Of a stretch of DNA of 64,000 nucleotides, positions 21,397 through 34,034 are shown in pieces; within the stretch, counting starts at the first letter, position 1; each line of letters begins with the position of its first letter. The notes beneath the pieces were generated by a model. The model had not been told where the DNA came from and ran no database searches. It saw only the letters and a list, made by a program, of their open reading frames with translations. The DNA is taken from contig CANTUQ010000076.1 in NCBI GenBank assembly GCA_947683425.1, positions 1,674,001 to 1,738,000 of the forward strand, written 5' to 3'. This DNA is from Excoecaria cochinchinensis. Lineage: Eukaryota > Streptophyta > Magnoliopsida > Malpighiales > Euphorbiaceae. A program made the translations under genes and the position numbers.

Positions 21397-23995
21397 TGTA
21401 TCGACCCAAAAAGGGCCTAGTCGAAATTCGCGAGCTAAGTCGGAAATTAATAAGGCCATTTCAGTAAATTATGCATGAGGAAATTTGTTTATTAAGGATT
21501 TAATTGCAAAAATTTATTTAAAATGTTATGTGAAGGAATTATCTAGTGAAGTATGTGTATTGTACCAGGGATTTTAAGGGTTTAATAAGGAAGTTATCTA
21601 GTGTGTGTTGTGTTTGGTGCCATGGGACATGAAAGTCAAAGTGGGAACGTTGGTTCAATAGGATTATGCCACATGGATTGGGTAGGTAAGAGCATTTAAT
21701 GTGAAGTGAGTGAAGGAGAGAGGAAAAGAAGAAAAAGCAGATTTGGAGCTTCTTGTTCACATTTCCTCTTCTTCTCCTTCTTCTTGTTCATTCCTTCTTG
21801 CTCTCTCTTGCTTGCCTAACGTGAACTTTGGGCTTTGAGGTTGGATTTCTAATTTGAGCTGGGTTTTGAAAGATAAGTGCTTGGATTTTCTTGGGTTGCT
21901 TTGGGCTCTTCTTCTCCTTCTTTATTTCTTGTTTGATTAAGTGTGTATTGGCTGGGTTTTGTGTAAGAAATGGAGGAGAGAAGGAAGAACAAGGAAAAGG
22001 AAAGAGTGGGATTTCTGAAGGAGTTGGATTGAAGCTTCTTTCATAGGTTTGGGGGCTTGTCTTTTGTGTTCTTGATTAAGATTTGATTGCCCTATTCTCT
22101 TGGATTATTTGTGAATATGTGTTTATGCATGTGTTAATTGATGGGATAGTTAGTGATTGAGATAATAGAGTTAAAATGCTTTGCATGTCCATTTTGAATT
22201 AAAGTACATGAACATGAGATGAAATTCTGGGTTTGTTAGTTGTATTAATTTCAAGAGTTCAAGTGTATGATTATCGTGTATATTTATGTTTGATCATGTT
22301 TATGAGCACGTTTTGAAGGCTTAATAGTGATGAAGTAAGTGAGTTTTTTAGTATGAGTTCTTGGGCATGTTTGGTATGTGTTTGAAGTTTGGAACAGATG
22401 TGTTTTGTGCTGAGGAACTCGAAAATTCAACTCTATCTCGATCGCCACACTTGTCGCAAGCACGACAGAGCTGCTTGTTCCAGCTTCTCGCTGCCCGCTC
22501 TGAGGTACTCTTCACGACACGTGAAGGTCCTTCACGAGTCGTGAATATTGCCCAATCGAATGTGGGCGTTCGACGAGCAATCCTTCACGACACATGAAGT
22601 ACCTTCACGAGTTGTGAAGAATGGCCCTAGTCCTTCATGATACGTGAAGCATCTTTACGAGTCGTGAAGAACAGCTCGGGTTCTTCACAACACGTGAAGC
22701 AGCTTCACGAGTCGTGAAGAAGCTCAATTTTCATCTGCTCGACAAGGATTCCCGCTCGCCGTGGTGGGTGTCTCTCGGAGCTGGGCTTGAGCACGAGTCG
22801 GACATCCTGTCATGACTCTTGCCAAGCAAGAGAGGCCAGCACTCCATAGCACGACTCGTGCCTACCAAGTCTCACTGTCTCGAGTCGTATCTCACGACAT
22901 GAGTTGCGACAGCTTGCCCTTCTAGCCTGTAGCGCAGAGGCTACTGTCACGAGCACGACATAAGTTGCGATCGCGACATTAAGCCCCTTCTCCTGCCTAT
23001 TATGTCCTAGTTTGCCTGATCAATTTCTTCTCACTTTGCATGGCTTGTTAGTACTGTGTAAGTTATGTATTGTATTTTTATGCAAGGGTATTGATGTTTC
23101 TGAATTGAGCTTATAATTAATGACATTTTAGTGTTGGACTTTGTCTTTTGACATTATCTAGTGAGATATGTTTAGAGTAAGTGTTTTAAGCCTAAAGTTT
23201 TAAGGTATTGGATAATTAAGCATGCTTAAGAAGGGTTAGTGAGTGCAACTGCCAGTGTTGGTCCCGCTTTGGGTCAAGTGATCATGATTGACCTCCGTTA
23301 AGGTCTTAGTGAAAATGTTTTGAGACCTCGGTCTCCCGTGTTACCTTTGGGTATAAAAGTATTTGAGTCTTCGGTCTCCCGTGTAGTGTTCCCATATCCT
23401 CTACCACTAAAATTCAGGCTATTGTTTGAAGTGTTTGGCTTTTGCGCAGTGAAGTGTTATGAATATTATGTTAATCCAGTTAGTGTAATTGCTTATTGCT
23501 TTTTGTTATCAAGTTCTGATTTCATATAGTGAATTGACTTATGTGTCTCTGTTTCTTCTATTTAGTGAATTCAGTGTGATGCCTAATCTCTGTATTATTG
23601 CATGATATTATTGTATAGTGTTATGTTGTTCTTGTTTCTCCCCACTAAGTGTTATCGCTTAGCACGGGCTGTTTTCCCGTGTAGGTGGCAGGTTTTGTTC
23701 GGTTCGTCGCGTATCTGGGTTGGCCACTAGGAGTAGAGTCTTTATTTTTTTTGGTACTCCTCCTGTATTATTCTTTTTGTATATGTATTATTTTGATTAG
23801 TGGCTTCATGTAATTTTTGTTAAGGATCCTTATGTAATTCTGAATGATGTGTTATGTTTTAATTTAATGTTAAGATTATGAGCTTAATTAATGTATATTG
23901 TTATTACTGTTATTATACGCTTCCGCTATGATGTATGGATGTTTATGAGTGAGTGTCGGGTAGTGCTCCAGCGTCCTTCCAACGGAGGCATTAAA
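21397..23995 (+). repeat. Element B 3' LTR
   Basis: It begins TGTATCGACC and ends GGAGGCATTAAA, with CA changed to AA at the terminus. The cassette of CACGAGTCGTG dyads lies at about 22430-22980 and the stem-loop/acceptor block at 23641-23688. The splice donor that reads GTAAGT in the 5' LTR (12157) is ATAAGT here (21873). Confidence 0.9.
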
Positions 23996-24000
23996 GCTTG

Positions 24001-25294
24001 TCCGCCCAGCCACACGGTGGTAAGGATATTCCATACCATCGTGTAATTGCTCTCTGGATTTGTTCAATTTGTTGGCTCGACATGTTACACAGTGGTCAGG
24101 CTTTCTTGACCACCATGTAGGATGTCTTACATGGCGGTAAGGATTTGCCATACCGCCGAGTAAACCCTGTTTTTCCCCAAATGCTATTTGTAAGTGAATC
24201 CTTTGTAAGGTGTCTCACTTATAGGTTATATGATCTTTAATAATAAGATATATTCATGGTAAATTGAAATGTATATGATTTGTATGTTTATTCAATTGAT
24301 TAGTTAAAATATGAAATATATGGTTATGCTTGAATTATGTTCTAGTATATGGTTCTAATTGAGATCAAGTACAGATTTGTTTTGAGCTTGACCAGTCTTA
24401 GTAGTGAATAGATAAGCATGCTTATTATGGGTTAGAGTGTGAGTGCAACTTCTATATGTTGGCCCCATTTGGGTCTTATAAGTCGGCCCATTTGGGTCTA
24501 TATGATTCGAGACTTCGGTCTCCCTTCTACCTTCGGGTATACATGATTCGGGACTCATATCTCTATATGCTTACAATATTGTGTCCTATCAGTATCAATA
24601 GTACCTGTATCCACTGTTTATTGTGTAATCAGGCTAATATATGTTTCTATTATATGAAATTGGGTATATCGTACATGTTTATGTACATGAGATAACAAGA
24701 TATGATGTTTTAATGTGTTTCTAGTATATTGATGTTTTAGTTGCTTTATACTTTTGTGTATGCACATGATGATTAAGTAACATTATATATATTTGTGTGT
24801 ATATGTCAATGACATGATGTACAAGTAAAATATTTCTTGCATGTTATGATGTTGTGCTAAGCTAAATGGTTTGTTCTTGTGGTTATTTATATATGCATAT
24901 CCATGTCTTGTTTTGGGTTCCTCCTAACTAAGCATTATCGCTTAGCACGAGAGTTTTCCCATGTAGGTGGTAGGTTCGAGTTTCGAGTTGGGCATCTGCA
25001 AGTCAGCCACTAGGAGCTTAGTTATAGTCTTTTTGTCTATTGCAAGTATTTTTAATAGTTATGTATATGTCTTTGTAAAGAGATATTAATTATAAACAAT
25101 GTAACTTTTTGTAAAGGAATATTTTAGTATATGTATATGAAAAGGTTTACAAATATACTTTTGTAATATTTGTATCATTATATTTATATAAAGATTTGGA
25201 TCTCCTTTTGGTTTAATTGTTTTCGCTTTTGTTTATTTGTATATATGTGTGTAGCGCTCCGGTATCCTTCCGAAGGGGTTATCGGGGTGTTATA
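24001..25294 (+). repeat. Element A 5' LTR, second part
   Basis: It continues directly from 11683-11688 after removal of B and one GCTTG copy, and matches 39511-39776 closely. It holds the hairpin cassette remainder (24001-24165), the stem-loop/acceptor block (24926-24970) and the terminus GGGGTGTTATA at 25294. Confidence 0.85.
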
Positions 25295-25299
25295 ATTTT

Positions 25300-25313
25300 T
25301 GGTATCAGAGCAT
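25300..25313 (+). other. Primer-binding site of element A
   Basis: TGGTATCAGAGCAT, a few bases after the LTR end, is the initiator-tRNA-Met type. Confidence 0.9.
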
Positions 25314-25444
25314 AGGTTTTGAGGTTTTGGTCTATAAGATGATAGAGTATAGAGTATATATATGCGAGTCGATCTATGGTTGTGGCCTAATAAAGATGTC
25401 ATCTTGTGTAGTGTATAGATAGAGTCTGATCCGAGTGAGAATAT

Positions 25445-26400
25445 GAGTGAGACGACGGGTAGTGTGGATTCGGATGGGGTTGATCGACCTGCACCTGAAC
25501 GTGCTCCAACAGAGGGTCCCGGTCATGCTTATGGTGATCCGGTATTGGTACACAGGTTATTGCAGTTGGTTGATAGATTGACAGCTCCCAAGGCTCCCTC
25601 TGAACTTTTGAGAAAGAGGGGAGCGGAGGAATTTATTGGAACCTCCTTGGACCAATCAGATTTAGCAAAGTTCTGGTTATAGAAGATGGATAGGATACCA
25701 CAAGAGATAAGTTATCCTCCGAATCAGTGAGTAACTTGTGTTGTATCACTTTTACAAGGATCGGCATATGATTGGTGGAAGCTAGTCCTTCGCCATCCTC
25801 TAAGACCGGCTGATTTAACTTGGGAATTCTTTGTGCAAGAGTTTGAGAAGAAATATGTTACCAAGGCCTACAGAGAGGCAAAGTGGAAGGAGTTTATCAG
25901 CTTAACACAAAGGAATATGTCTGTCAGTGACTATGAGAAAGAGTTATATGTCGGTCAGTGACTATGAGAAAGAGTTTAGTCTCTTGAGTTAGTATATGCC
26001 GAGTATATTATTGAAAGAGGACTTCAAATGTTGGCATTTCGAAGATGGGTTAAGAGAAGTGATTAGACGTCCTTTGTCGGCTATGGCAATGATGCGCCAA
26101 GTTGGATATTATCAGTTAGTGGCAGCGGCAATGAAATTGGAAGAGTCAAAACTAGTGAAACAAAGAAGAGAACGGAAAAAAAGAGTATCAGATAATGTGA
26201 CCATGGGTAATAAGAGAACTAGAGATGTTGCAAGTGGGCAAGCGGCTAGAGGAATGGTCCAAGTGCCTTCGGAGTTAGGAAGTGTGGCTCCGCCCTCTAG
26301 TAGGGGAAGTCAAGCACTTGAATGTGAGCATTGCCAGAGGCGGCACTGGGGTACATGTCGAAAGATCACGGGTGCGTTCTTCAAGTGTACTAGCAAGGAG
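25445..26400 (+). pseudogene. gag of element A, first part
   Basis: The ATG at 25445 opens a frame with MSETTGSVDSDGVDRP, then EEFIGTSLDQSDLAKF, SAYDWWKLVL, KWKEFISLTQRNMSVSDYEKE and FEDGLREVI, as in B. Stops occur near 25680 and 25729, and after a local duplication (about 25919-25976) that repeats the SVSDYEKE segment. From 25996 the frame is open through VASGQAARGM to the zinc-binding region CEHCQRRHWGTC and FFKCTSKE, where the CACTA element begins at 26401. At least one stop (25680, where B has GAG) is not a C-to-T change, so decay is mixed. Like B it has no linked protease. Family: Retrotrans_gag of Ty3/gypsy, chromovirus-like by inference. Confidence 0.85.
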
Positions 26401-26414
26401 CACTACAAGAAAAT

Positions 26415-26810
26415 TGACTTTTAACGACCAAAATTTAACGAAGGGATAAAAATCCAGTCGTTAAAATATACAAATAACGAAGGGAAATTAATCCGGTCGT
26501 TAGTTCTTAAATTTTATTGTTATATAACGAGGGGATTAAATCCGGTTGTTAAAACAATAAAAATCCAGTCGTTAAAATATACAAATAACAAAGGGAAATT
26601 AATCCGGTCGTTAAAACTCAAATTTTATTATTATTTAACGATGAAATTATTTTTTGTCGTTAAAAAGCATAAAATCCGGTCGTAAAAATTTATCAGTAGC
26701 GAAGGGAAATAAAGTCGGTCGTTAATGTTTAAATTTTATTACCATTTAACGAAGGGTTTAAAATTTGGTCGTTGAAACATTATAAATCCGGTCGTTACTA
26801 GTCTAGGAAA
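26415..26810 (+). repeat. 5' subterminal repeat array of the CACTA element
   Basis: Many copies of AATCCGGTCGTTAAAA and TAACGAAGGGAAAT-like words occur in both orientations. In En/Spm such arrays are bound by the element's own TNPA-type protein. The matching array is at 37420-38060. Confidence 0.85.
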
Positions 26811-27329
26811 ATTGGCGGGACTTCTATAAAACTTACCTCTAAAATCATTGTTCATTATTTCATTAAAAATATAACACAAAACTACCTATCCCACACAAAA
26901 AACAGCAAACACGGCAGATGAAAAAATAGCAAAAAAATGCAAAACCCTTTTCAGTTTCCTATCTTCCAACCTAAACTTCGATCTAGGGTTTCACTTGATC
27001 TAAGATTACAGGTAAGAAACTGAAAAAATTTCTTTCTCTTCTCCCTTGATACCATTATCATTCTATTTATTTCTAATCTTCTCTTCTTCTCGTCGAATAG
27101 GAAAATAGGGCATACCAACTCTGAGATGTTTTGAGGAATTGCATTTCTACTAAGCTAATCGATCTATTATAATAGGTGAGTTCAATAAATTGGGTATTTT
27201 TGATATTCTAATTTATTGATTTCAAAACCGTATCTGCTATTTTTCTGGGTTTTTCATAAATGTCTATTTCTTTTTCTTGTTTATGTTTTTGCTGGAAAAA
27301 GATTGATTTGATTTTGGTGATATGTGATT

Positions 27330-27545
27330 CTTGTTCTTTTTGATTCCCGTTTTGCTTTTGATTCCCGTTCTGTTATTTATTCCCCTTCTGCTTTTAATTC
27401 TCGTTCTTCTTTTGATTCTTGTTCTGTTTTTGATTCCCGTTCTTCTTTTAATTATCAGTCTTCTTTCGATTCCCGTTCTTCTTTTGATTATCAGTCTTCT
27501 TTTGATTCTCATTCTTCTTTTGATTCCAGTTCTAAATGCTTTTGA
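27330..27545 (+). repeat. Pyrimidine-rich minisatellite
   Basis: About a dozen degenerate units of 15-18 bp of the form TTTTGATTCCCGTTCTTC. The open frames over it (runs of Phe-Asp-Ser-Arg-Ser on plus, Lys/Arg-rich on minus) follow from the unit length and show no other sign of coding. Confidence 0.8.
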
Positions 27546-29279
27546 TTGATTCCCATTTTGCTCTTGACTGATTCTCGTTCTGCTGTTGAATGATTCTCAA
27601 ATTTATGTTTTTCTGATTGTTTTCAGGTTATCAGTCTTCAAGTCTTCAAATTTGCAACGTAAAATTGGGATTTCTTCTTAAATTTTATTCTTTGACTCAA
27701 TGTAATTGTTAATTTCCTTCTTTTCTGCTCAATTGTCATATTCTGGAAGCATTAATTTTCATGATGTTTATGCTTTCTATATGTGGTTTATATGCTCAAA
27801 GTTAAGCTGTTGCCATCGTTTTCTGGATGTTGATGCTTTCCTTTTGTGGTTTATATGCTCAAACATTCACTTTAGTTTAAGTTTAAGTTTAAGCTGTTGC
27901 CATTTTTCTCTGGGTGTTCATACTGTGTTCATGCTGTTTGTGATTGTTTAAGCCATTGCCATATTTGGCTGGATGCCCAAACACTCTCAGTATGTTCATG
28001 CTTTATATATGTCTGCATATTTTTCATCTAATATCTATTAAAGTCTTTCACTTTTAACTTGAAATCCTTTTCACTTTTGCTCTTTCATCTGATAGTGGAT
28101 GGTTATCTGATTTAGTGGCTTATATCTTTGTCATTTTGTTGATCAATGTGGTCCAATTAATGGTGTAATTTATTATACGAATTTATTTATTATCAATAGC
28201 AATCTTGAAATATGATAAAGCCTCTAAGAATGTTATCTATATTAATTTCGTTTTTAGGATGCATGCATTTTATTGATTTTATATAAACATCTATATATGT
28301 TAATATATGTACCTATAATAATTACAGTAGTGCTAGACTCTAATAGGCTTATATATGAGACAAAGTCAAAAGTCCCCTCTAAAACTGGGGAACAAAATAA
28401 TTTATATGAAAAAATAATAAAATTATAATAATACCACTAAACTTCAAACTTAAAAATAGAAGTCTAAACGTTGTTTTTGAGGCCCGAAATAGATTTTTAT
28501 AAAAGTCAACCGGCTCGGAATGAGCTTTCCGAAAACATATTATAATAAGCAATCGGACACTTGTAGCAAAAGTTATAGCAAAAACAATACGTACCGTAAA
28601 AACAAAAGATATTAATGATGATTGAGCCATTTACCTCGCTCCAAATATTGAAAACCCAACTAGTCTTCATTGTAATTTTTATACTAAACACTTTATTACC
28701 ATAACCGTATTTAAACAACAAATCTGTTGAGTTTAGTGTAAGATTATGGGGTAATTTTGGGCCAGTTTCTGCTATTTTATTGGTATACTGTAGGCAAGTG
28801 TGAGGGATTTGTTAGAGTAATAGAAAATTAGGTTTCGGTCTATGCTTGGGAATAAATCGTTGTTATATGAATGTATAGCTTTCGAAGAAGAGCTCAGCGT
28901 ATGCTTTGCTTGAAGGAAATTGCTGAGAAATATAATATTATATAACTCATGAGCAGGATCACATTCAGTTTTTTAATTGAATAATTAAAAATTAATTAGC
29001 TTGTTGGGTTAGTTATGCTGTGTGAGGTAACTAAATTAAAGAAAACAAGTGTAGTATTATGGACAGCCATATACAATCAAAATATAAAAAGCTAATTCCA
29101 TAATCTGATATGTGAGGGACTATAATTTTGGCTTGAGACTCAATAATAGAGCATTATAGATTGCTAAATGATCCTACTAGACTGCCTTTGGCTTGGTACT
29201 CTATTTTTTTTCTCAACAGACAGAACTTAGTATCATTGTAAAATTCAAATTTTTAAAGTTACTAGATTTTGAGCCAGAT

Positions 29280-29345
29280 TTAACCTTAGACAGAGAGATA
29301 TGGTGGCAAAGAATCCTTATAGCTGACCCCATCTAGTGTGGGATA
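29280..29345 (+). repeat. Probable 3' end of an RTE-type LINE
   Basis: A frame reading DREIWWQRILIADP is followed by GCTGACCCCATCTAGTGTGG. Plant RTE-type LINEs end their ORF and 3' UTR with very similar text (an Ala/Val-Asp-Pro motif over CCGACCCCA...TAGTGGGAT). The typical TTG tail is not seen. It is a short fragment. Confidence 0.4.
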
Positions 29346-30637
29346 AAAACTTAATTTCTAGTAGAAAGTTTAGATGTGAATTTATCATCTCCTTTTTAAT
29401 TGGTAATAAAAACAAGCTGGTGTTACACATTGTTTCAACATTTGTGTGGGTAGATTTTTTTACAAGCGGAGAAAAAAACCTCTATTGCATGAAGAAACTA
29501 GTGCAGGAATTTCAGAGATGCTAAAGTTTGTCTAGTTGGTTAAATTAGGGCCTTGAGCCTTAAAGGGAATTTATTTTTATTTTCATTTTGTTGACTTGGC
29601 GGGCAAACCATCAACTATGTCCTTCTAAGTGATTCCCATCACCATGGTATAAGTTAACCTTTTTTATAAGTGTCAGACTCAATCCTCTTGTGAGCTTTAT
29701 AGCAGGATGAATTTTGATGCTGGACATGACCAACATTGCATAGTATTCTTGATATTTGTTTCAATTTATTTATTTATTTATTTTTACATATATTATGAGG
29801 ATTTTTTAGGAAAGAGAGTGATGTTGAATAGAGAGATATATGTATAGAGAATGCATGTCATTTCAATGAATTGGAGTTCAACTTTCTTATTTGTTTTGCA
29901 GCTGTTAATGGACTGATTCTTAGCATTGGGCTAATGATATTACGATATTGAATTTGCTCATATTCAAGGATAATGATTATTGATGTTTACTTTAGAGTAT
30001 AATAGTATTAGGTGTATGTGTTTCATTAAAGAAACATTAATTGCAAATATTTTTTAACTATTGGCTACCAATAGTAATTTGATGATGGTTTTGTGACAAT
30101 TTTATTGTTCACCCTTGCAGTGCAAGTACTGAATTCCAGAAGTGATACAAACAGAATAGCTTCAAGTAATTACCATAATCAAGGTTTTAATCTTTCCTCT
30201 CCTTTTTTTTTCTCTTTTTTCCATGTCTTTGAATGAACTCCTATTGCAATACTTACCATGACTGCTTTATGTTTCTTGAGGTAATTAATTAAAGTATCTT
30301 TACAACATATAGTATATATGTTAAATTGTATCAAGAAAATCGTAACACTGCATTGCTATTTTCCATTAATTTGGACTGCTGCTTTTCAATTTTTTTTTCA
30401 TTGATAGAATATTTTGGAGAAGAGCAATCAAGCTAGAAAGTTTGCAATTTCTTGATGGATTCTATCATTATAATTCAATTTACTGCCATATTTTTAAAAT
30501 TAAACTTTTAATGGTTAGTTGACTTAGGAGTTGCTCTTAGCATATGCTTAAGCTGATTTACTATTTCTGCATGAAAATTAATTAATACTTTTTTGCTCCT
30601 TTTGTTTTTATCCTAACATATTGACATTAGGAAGGTT

Positions 30638-33600
30638 ATGGCACCTAATAAGCAATGGATGCAACTTGTTCATAATCGACTTGATGATGCTTATATATCT
30701 GGGGTGCAAAATTTTTTGGATTATGCTTTCACAAGAATAGGAGAAATGAACGAAATACCATATTCGTGCATCAAATGTTGCAACACATCTTTAGGGACAC
30801 GTGATATGGTCAATTCACATTTGATAGCATATGGAATAATTGAAAATTACACCATTTTGTATTACCATGGGGAGCAGTTATGTAAGCCATAGTCAGACTG
30901 CTTTGATAATATAGAAGAGGTTGAAGATGAGGATGAAATACAAGGGATTTTAAGAGATTTATATCCTAGTTTTGATGGAGATACTATGAACATAGGTGGG
31001 GATGAAGTTCTTGAGGAAGAACCCAATCTTGAAGCAAAAAAATTTTATAGGCTCTTAACTGATCTCGAGCAACCCTTATATCATATATCAAAAAGCTCTA
31101 AGATTTCTACCTTGATAAAATTGCTTCATATTAAAAGTCTTGGTCATTGGAGTAATGAGTCATTTACAATGTTGTTGAAAATGTTGAAGGAATAGTTATT
31201 GCCTGATGGGTCCGACTTACCCGATTCATATTATGAGGCAAAGAAGATAATTCAAGATCTTGGGCTTTCTTACAATAAGATTGATGCATGTAAGAATGAT
31301 TGCATGTTGTATTGGAAGGAAGATAAGTTTCTCAATTCTTGCAAATTTTGTGGTGCATCTAGATGGAAGGAGGATAAACATAGCGGGGAAAGTAAAAGTA
31401 AAAAAGAAAAAAGAATACCATTCAAGATTTTACGTTACTTTCCCCTAAAGCCAAGACTTCAAAGGTTGTTTATGTCCACTAAAACATCTTCTCTAATGAG
31501 ATGGCATCATGATAAAAGAGTTGATGATGGAGTAATGAGGCACCCAGCTAATTCAATGGCGTGGAAATCCTTTGATGAACTTCATCAATCTTTTTCAAAT
31601 GAGCCTCATAATGTTCGACTTGGTCTTGCTAGTGATGGTTTTCAACCAGTTGGAAATTCAAAAACTCCATATAGCATTTGGCCAGTTGTACTTATTCCTT
31701 ATAATTTACCACCTTGGTTGTGCATGAAGTAGGAAAATTTTATTTTATCAATGCTTATTCCTGGTCCAGAGAGTCCTGGAGATGCAATTGATGTTTATCT
31801 CCAACCTTTGATAGAGGAATTGAATGAATTATGGGGAAATGGGGTTGATACTTTTGATGCATCTACTAAACAGAATTTTAAGCTACATGCAGCTTTGTTA
31901 TGGACAGTTAATGACTTTCTAGCATATGGAAATTTGTCTGGATGGAGTACCAAAGGAAAGATGGCTTGCCCATGTTGTAACAAAGATACTTGCTCGATGA
32001 GGTTACACAATGGTAAGAAACAATGTTATATGGGCCATAGACGTTATCTTCCTCTTAATCACAGGTGGAGAAATGACAAAGAGTCATTTGATGGAGCTAA
32101 GGAGCGGAGGATACCACCTAAGCCATTGTTTTGCTATGATATACTTGATCAAGTGGTTGATTTAAATGGATTGTTGCTAACCAAGGATCCAATGAAGAAG
32201 ACTAAGATATCACATGCTAGTAGAGGTGATAATTGGAGCAAGAAGAGCATTTTTTTAATCTTCCATATTGGAAAACACTATTGTTGCAACACAATTTAGA
32301 TGTGATACACATTGAGAAAAATATATGTGATAGTATTTTGGGGACAATATTAAATGTCAAAGGAAAAACAAAGGACAGCATTAACACTCGGTTGGATTTG
32401 CAAGCATTGAATATCAGGAAGGAATTACATCCAGTAAAAAGTGGTGATAAATATGAACTGCCCACTGCATGCTACTCATTATCTGTTGAAGAGAAGAAAA
32501 AATTATGCCAGTTTTTAAAGAATCTAAAAGTTCCAGATGGATTTTGATCTAATATTTCTCAGTGTGTCAACCTCAAAGATCGCAAATTATCAGGCTTAAA
32601 GAGTCATGATTGCCATGTTCTTCTACAACATTTTCTCCCTCTTGCCATACGTGGCTTGCTTTCCAAATCTGTGTGTGAACCACTCATTGAATTATCTTTT
32701 TTTTTCAATGTGCTTGGAGCAAAATGTTTAAAAATATATGAGTTGGAGCAAATAGAAGACCAAATTCCTACTACTCTGTGCATGTTAGAAAAAGTCTTTT
32801 CTCCTTCATTTTTTGATATCATGGTGCACTTGCCAATTCATTTAGCTAATGAAGCTAAGATTGCCGGAGTTGTTCAATACCGATGGATGTATCCGGTAGA
32901 GCGATGGTTGTACTTTTTAAAGTCTCTTATCGGTAATAGGGCTTGCCCAGAAGGTTCTATTGTAGAGGGATATTTGGCAAGTGAATGTATGACCATATGT
33001 TCAAGGTACCTGCAAACAATGGAAACAAAATTTAATCGCCTTGAACGGAATTATGATGGTGGTATTAAAAATGATGGAGGTTTATCTATCTTTTCTCAAC
33101 CTGGAAGAGCTTTAGGGGGTAAAAAACAAGTTACACTTGATGCATATGAATTAGAGCTAGCCCATATTTATATTTTGAAGAATTGTGATGAAGTTCTGCC
33201 CTTTCTCGAGTACGTACATCCAACAAATTATTTCTATTTATCTCCGTTACTATACATTTTTCAATTGAAGTTATACATTGTTGTACTTTAATTTCATACA
33301 GGGAGTTCTCAAAAATTCAATCTAATACCTCTCAACACATTTCTGATTCTGCATGGAGTCTCCAATTCATTAGTTGGTTTAAAAAAATGGTTAGATTTTA
33401 GTTGAACATTTTTTAGTTTTTTTTTTTGCCCTCTTCTTAGTTGCTTTATAGTTATTGTTAACATGATTTTGGCAGGCAATAGAAATGCATAACCAATATG
33501 ATAATAAGATGACAGTTGATTTATTATCATTGTCATGTGGCCCTACACAATATGTGACAAGTTTCAGTGGCTACATTGTTAATGGTTATAGGTTTCATGT

Positions 33601-34034
33601 GCAAAGTTATGATAAACATTTGAGCACACAAAACTTTGGAGTGGTTGTTGTTAGAGAGGCGGATAAAGAGAATGGGAATGTTGATTACTATGGAGAACTT
33701 ATTGAGATCCTTGAATTACAATTTCTTGAGGGAAGAAGAGTGAATGTGTTTCAATGTAATTGGTTTGATGTATATGACAAAGAAAAAGGGATAAAAATAG
33801 ATGAATATGACTTCGTAAGCATTAACCGTCAACGAATCTTGAAAACAAATGAACCTTTTGTCTTGGTCAATCAAGCATTATAAGTATTTTATGCTAATGA
33901 TTATGCCAATAAAGGTTGGCATGTTGTGCGAAAGGTTATACCTTATGATTCCTTTGATGTTGTACAAAAGAATGAGGAGGATATGGAGGAGTTTGACAAT
34001 TCAACACAAATAAAAAGGAAACATATTGATCAAG
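30638..34034 (+). pseudogene. TNP2-type CACTA transposase, degenerate
   Basis: Catalyses cut-and-paste transposition in intact relatives. The N-terminal Transpos_assoc-like part (MAPNKQWMQLVHNRLDD, with Cys pairs near 30770) is followed by a Cys-rich SCKFCGASRWK, then the Transposase_21 core with MRWHHDKRVDDGVMRHPA, VRLGLASDGFQP, SIWPVVLIPYNLPPW and PGDAIDVYLQPL. After LPYWKTLLLQHNLDVIHIEK come a DUF4218-like segment (HLPIHLANEA, RWMYPVERWLYFLK) and, after probable introns, a DUF4216-like segment (33485-34034). Breaks: TAG at 30890, 31193 and 31730; a one-base loss in the T7 run at 32250-32256; TGA at 32545; TAA at 33881. Removing these leaves a full-length family layout, so it was an autonomous-type gene that has decayed. 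Confidence 0.9.

Larger units (their letters stand above)
11689..23995 (+). mobile_element. Element B: gag-only LTR retrotransposon (TR-GAG type)
   Basis: The LTRs are 11689-13537 plus 19233-19982 (interrupted by element C) and 21397-23995; both total 2,599 bp. Flanking 5-bp target duplications are GCTTG at 11684-11688 and GCTTG at 23996-24000. The uninterrupted site is visible in A's 3' LTR around 39505. The interior (19983-21396) is about 1.4 kb and contains a primer site, one gag frame and a polypurine tract, with no protease, reverse transcriptase or integrase. Confidence 0.92.
26811..30637 (+). other. CACTA 5' leader, no gene found
   Basis: This is an AT-rich leader or intronic region upstream of the transposase gene. 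It holds a pyrimidine-rich minisatellite (27330-27545) and a probable LINE 3'-end fragment (29280-29345). Otherwise I find only chance frames. An acceptor-like TTGACATTAG lies just before the transposase ATG at 30638, suggesting a spliced leader. Confidence 0.5.

Noticed and set aside
27264..27549. Overlapping open frames with Phe-Asp-Ser-Arg-Ser or Lys/Arg repeats
   Set aside because: All frames on both strands stay open because the sequence is a short pyrimidine-rich minisatellite. There is no start context, family match or other coding sign.
28330..28740. Possible separate small transposon inside the CACTA leader
   Set aside because: Base composition looks slightly different, but I found no terminal inverted repeat or target duplication by eye.
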